DNA of 64,000 nucleotides. Source: Liolophura sinensis (Eukaryota > Mollusca > Polyplacophora > Chitonida > Chitonidae). The stretch lies in the NCBI RefSeq assembly GCF_032854445.1, contig NC_088301.1:45875116-45939115 (forward strand), in the 5' to 3' direction. The notes below the pieces were generated by a model that had not been told where the DNA came from, did not search any database, and was given only the letters and a program-made list of their open reading frames with translations. Made by a program: the position numbers and the translations under genes. This document shows, piece by piece, positions 61,691 to 64,000 of this stretch (position 1 is its first letter; every line of letters begins with the position of its first letter).

Positions 61691-64000
61691 CATGACAAGA
61701 ACACACCCACACAACACAACAGAAGCAGCAGACTTACAATTCCATAACAACACCCCAGTCCGGCTGGAAGAGCAGGTGAGTGAGCCCTGCTCCATGCATG
61801 CCAATAAAAATGTCACTGTTCTGGGTTATCTGGAATAACAAAGATTTTGTTAAATGAGCAGGTAAACTTGTAACTCTATGATATATAGAAAATGGAGTTT
61901 AAAAGTATAGAAATACACTCTTAGAAGCAGTTTTAGCCTGTAAATGAAATTAAAACCTAACTAAATCAATTTTAAAAAAAAACTAGTAAGACTAGACAAA
62001 AATAACAATGCCATCAACATGTTTATTTTAAGGGAATATTACCCTAACTGTTCACATTTATTATTACAATGAAAGAGTACTAAAACTGAAGTGTATATTT
62101 AACATCTGTTCTGAAGTCTAGTTATGTGCTTGAAAGTACAGGTCATAAGTGATTCTTAATTTTTCCACATTATGCATGTATCTTGTAGATTATGACCGTT
62201 TCCTTACAAAATGTACGATGACTGCTTACCTTCAATTGTTCTATAAAGCTCATCTCCCTGTATTCAAAACAAATTTGTTTGAACGGCTTCACACTAACAC
62301 ATACATGTAGAAGTGATCAACAATATTTTTCTCAACAATTATTTTGAGCACTGTATATCATGTACTAATATGTGTACTGCACCTCTGGAAGATATATGTA
62401 GGTATAATGATATACAATAGGCATAAGTTGGGAGTGCAGTACAGTATATCTATATTAGAGAACAAGTATATCTATATTAGACTACAAGCAGTGGTGTAAC
62501 TTAATTTTTTTTGGTGCCTGTCATCATGGCTGCCTACACCTTAAGTCAGCCTGCCCTCATGAGAAAAGGCCTTCAATAAGGGCAGGTAATAGCCTTAATC
62601 TGCCTGCCCAGAGCCAATGGTCGACAGAGCCAAATATTACCCAATAAAATGCCTTCGACGGAATGGATGATAAGATGAAGCACAAGCACAATGTATATTA
62701 TATAAATCAATCATTCTCCTGTCTTCGTCATATTAGTTCAATTAAATTAAACGCTGACGTCTATAGTTTTCAACAATTTCTTATATTTACCTGCCTCAAT
62801 GTTTAATTGTTGAATTCAAAAGCCTGGTATGTCCATTACGCAAGGCACTTTGCGGAACGAAGTGGGCATTTAAATTCACTTTGAAACAGCTGCACACGCC
62901 AATTTCTGGCGTGCATTAAAGAGAACAGGACCTTTATTACCACTTCTACAAGTATAAAACCATTCCCGAGTCGAAATGTTGTTGAAATCCACAGAAATAT
63001 TTCTTTCTCCCTCGTTCAAATAACTTGGAGCTATCATGGCACATCGGGTATACTTTAATCTCAGGATCGCGTGCCAAAAGATATGGAAATCAACCTAACC
63101 AGACAAGACCACAAAAACAGTCTTAACTAGCGATGATTTCTTCAATCATCATGGATGTACAACAGAAAGAAGAATTTGCCAAGTCGGTCGATTCTAAAGA
63201 TTCCAGTCAAGGCTTGCAGATATCATGTGCAGATCTGCTTTGTTTATTTATTTATTTATTTGATTGGTGTTTTATGCCGTACTCAAGAATATTTCACTTA
63301 TATGACGGCGACCATCCGCAGGTTGCTGACAGACCTTCCCAATTAAGGCCGGAGAGGAAGCCAGCATGAGCTGGACTTGTAACCTACAGTGACTGCATTG
63401 GTGAGAAGCTTCTGGGTCATTACGATGCGCTAGCGTGCTAACCGACCACATCTGCTTCGTTATCCATGTTTTCTGCCTGTGGCCTCACATACAATCTGGA
63501 TTTTGGATGCACCCAAAGAGAAAAAAGTCAACACTATATCAGGTTTTCTGCACATAACTTGTCTGAAATTGACTGAAACTTACAATAGTGATCGAAAAGA
63601 CGCGTCACTTCTCAGTCCATACCAGAAATCAGCGTGTGCTGCTATTTTGGAGTGGATTTACCGGCCAACTGCATCCACAAACCGCCTACATTACGAACTT
63701 AGTGTCAGAAATTTTTCAAAACAGACCTCCATGTTTAATTTAATTGAACTATGGCCACACAACTTATTGCAATCAAATGATAGAGAACTGGTAGCCTTAC
63801 CTTTGTTTGGATTTTTAGGAGTAAAGTTCATTAAAAAACGGTGCACGCCACAAAATTGCAGCTTCTCGTTAGCAATGGATTTGACGTTAAAAATACAAAT
63901 TCTCCCGTGCCCTACTTCTCATAATGGATGCATGCATCGTGGTCACCGTACCGCAAGGAACCGAGACACGATATCGAGACCACCGGTCACGTACCTGAAG
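60403..64000 (-). CDS. EOGT: EGF-domain O-GlcNAc transferase, 3' part, five exons in the window
   Basis: EOGT adds O-linked GlcNAc to EGF repeats of secreted and membrane proteins in the ER lumen. Exons (minus strand): >64000-63995 (6 nt at the edge), 62257-62230, 61829-61738, 61267-61165, 60576-60403. Joined, they read [71 protein letters not shown] and end [18 protein letters not shown] is the conserved motif of the GT61 family C-terminal half, and the YNC-DLARLRG-HY and [15 protein letters not shown] blocks match EOGT as I know it. KEEL should act as a KDEL-like retrieval signal (HDEL in human). The N-terminal signal and most of the catalytic domain lie to the right of the window. Confidence 0.94.
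61165..61267 (-). CDS. EOGT: EOGT penultimate exon
   Basis: Encodes [20 protein letters not shown] followed by [14 protein letters not shown]. The exon is 103 nt, taking one base to finish a Leu codon from the previous exon and ending in phase 0 at GAG|GTAAGA. The 588-base intron after it (60577-61164) holds a weak SINE-like fragment near 60745-60777 and nothing else I can name. Confidence 0.94.
61441..61580 (+). mobile_element. SINE family A, plus-strand 3' half
   Basis: GTGCATGGGAAGGTCTGACA through GTATGGCATAAAACACCAAT to a (TAAA)-like tail. It lies in an EOGT intron, just before the (TA)n tract at 61633. Confidence 0.85.
61633..61684. repeat. (TA)n microsatellite in an EOGT intron
   Basis: About 25 TA units starting 53 bases from the SINE at 61441-61580. 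Confidence 0.97.
61738..61829 (-). CDS. EOGT: EOGT exon with the [10 protein letters not shown] motif
   Basis: Encodes [20 protein letters not shown] followed by [11 protein letters not shown]. The exon is 92 nt, phase 0 in and 2 out, with donor GAATT|GTAAGT. The His-Gly-Ala-Gly block is the most conserved segment of the C-terminal lobe in EOGT, POMGNT2 and plant GT61 enzymes. POMGNT2 is the alternative family, but the flanking exons match EOGT. Confidence 0.95.
62230..62257 (-). CDS. EOGT: EOGT 28-nt small exon
   Basis: Encodes (R)EMSFIEQLK between acceptor TACAG (62258 side) and donor AAG|GTAAGC. It fits the conserved sequence just before ITQNSDIF and takes two bases (AG) from the upstream exon, which matches the CTTCAG|GTACGT donor at the very right edge (63995). 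Confidence 0.85.
63242..63448 (-). mobile_element. SINE family A with an internal deletion
   Basis: A long TTTA tail, then GATTGGTGTTTTATGCCGTA; about 60 bases of body are missing between GACGGCG and ACCATCCGCAGG, and the head ends GCGTGCTAACCGACCA. It lies in the last EOGT intron of the window (62258-63994), which is otherwise AT-rich and featureless. Confidence 0.88.
63995..64000 (-). CDS. EOGT: EOGT exon edge cut by the window end
   Basis: The last six bases read CTTCAG on the minus strand, then GTACGT. Joined to the 28-nt exon this gives ...F-R-E-M-S-F, and phase 2 is exactly what that exon needs. Evidence is limited to six bases and the donor. Confidence 0.55.

Noticed and set aside
63838..63870. 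Minus-strand [10 protein letters not shown] with donor AAAG|GTAAGG, as an EOGT exon
   Set aside because: It ends in phase 1 while the next EOGT exon needs phase 2, and the sequence does not match EOGT. The donor at 63994 fits better.
1..64000. CRISPR arrays, bacterial operons, tRNA or rRNA genes
   Set aside because: No spaced direct-repeat array and no intact tRNA cloverleaf were seen. tRNA-like sequences are the heads of SINEs, and spliced genes show this is a nuclear animal genome.

Overview
The window is eukaryotic nuclear DNA, AT-rich, with small exons in long introns. Its dispersed repeats (two tRNA-derived SINE families, a Jockey/CR1-like LINE remnant, many (TA)n tracts and an over-used TACATGTA palindrome) and its protein sequences point to a marine mollusc, or at least a lophotrochozoan. 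A 200-N run at 56005-56204 marks a scaffold gap. I know the SINE families from memory of mollusc genomes; no search was run.

Three protein-coding genes can be rebuilt exon by exon with consistent splice phases. (1) Positions 1-22720, minus strand: HSP90B1 (endoplasmin/GRP94), 13 exons from the signal peptide to about residue 659; the C-terminal part lies left of the window. (2) Positions about 23040-43254, plus strand: a TTC41-like gene (known in mouse as Gnn, 'Grp94 neighboring nucleotidase'), with one 5' non-coding exon and 17 coding exons for 1571 residues. It has a DUF4062-type N-terminus, a NACHT/STAND NTPase, kinesin-light-chain-like TPRs and a long disordered tail. (3) Positions 60403-64000, minus strand: the 3' end of EOGT, the EGF-domain O-GlcNAc transferase of the ER, ending in the retrieval signal KEEL.

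The most interesting feature is the HSP90B1/TTC41 promoter. The genes are head to head with only about 0.3-0.4 kb between them, as in mammals where TTC41/Gnn neighbours HSP90B1. That interval holds two exact ER stress response elements (CCAAT-N9-CCACG) on opposite strands, one pointing at each gene. The TTC41 leader carries four upstream ORFs, the last overlapping the main start. Together this suggests that a STAND NTPase is co-induced with GRP94 in the unfolded protein response and is also under translational control. That functional step is inference.

The rest is introns and about 17 kb of gene-poor sequence (43255-60402) with SINEs, microsatellites, a 274-bp tandem duplication and the gap. 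Other points of note are two apparent GC-AG introns (one in HSP90B1, one in TTC41), a SINE inserted in the polypyrimidine tract before a TTC41 exon, and one SINE nested in another with target-site duplications.
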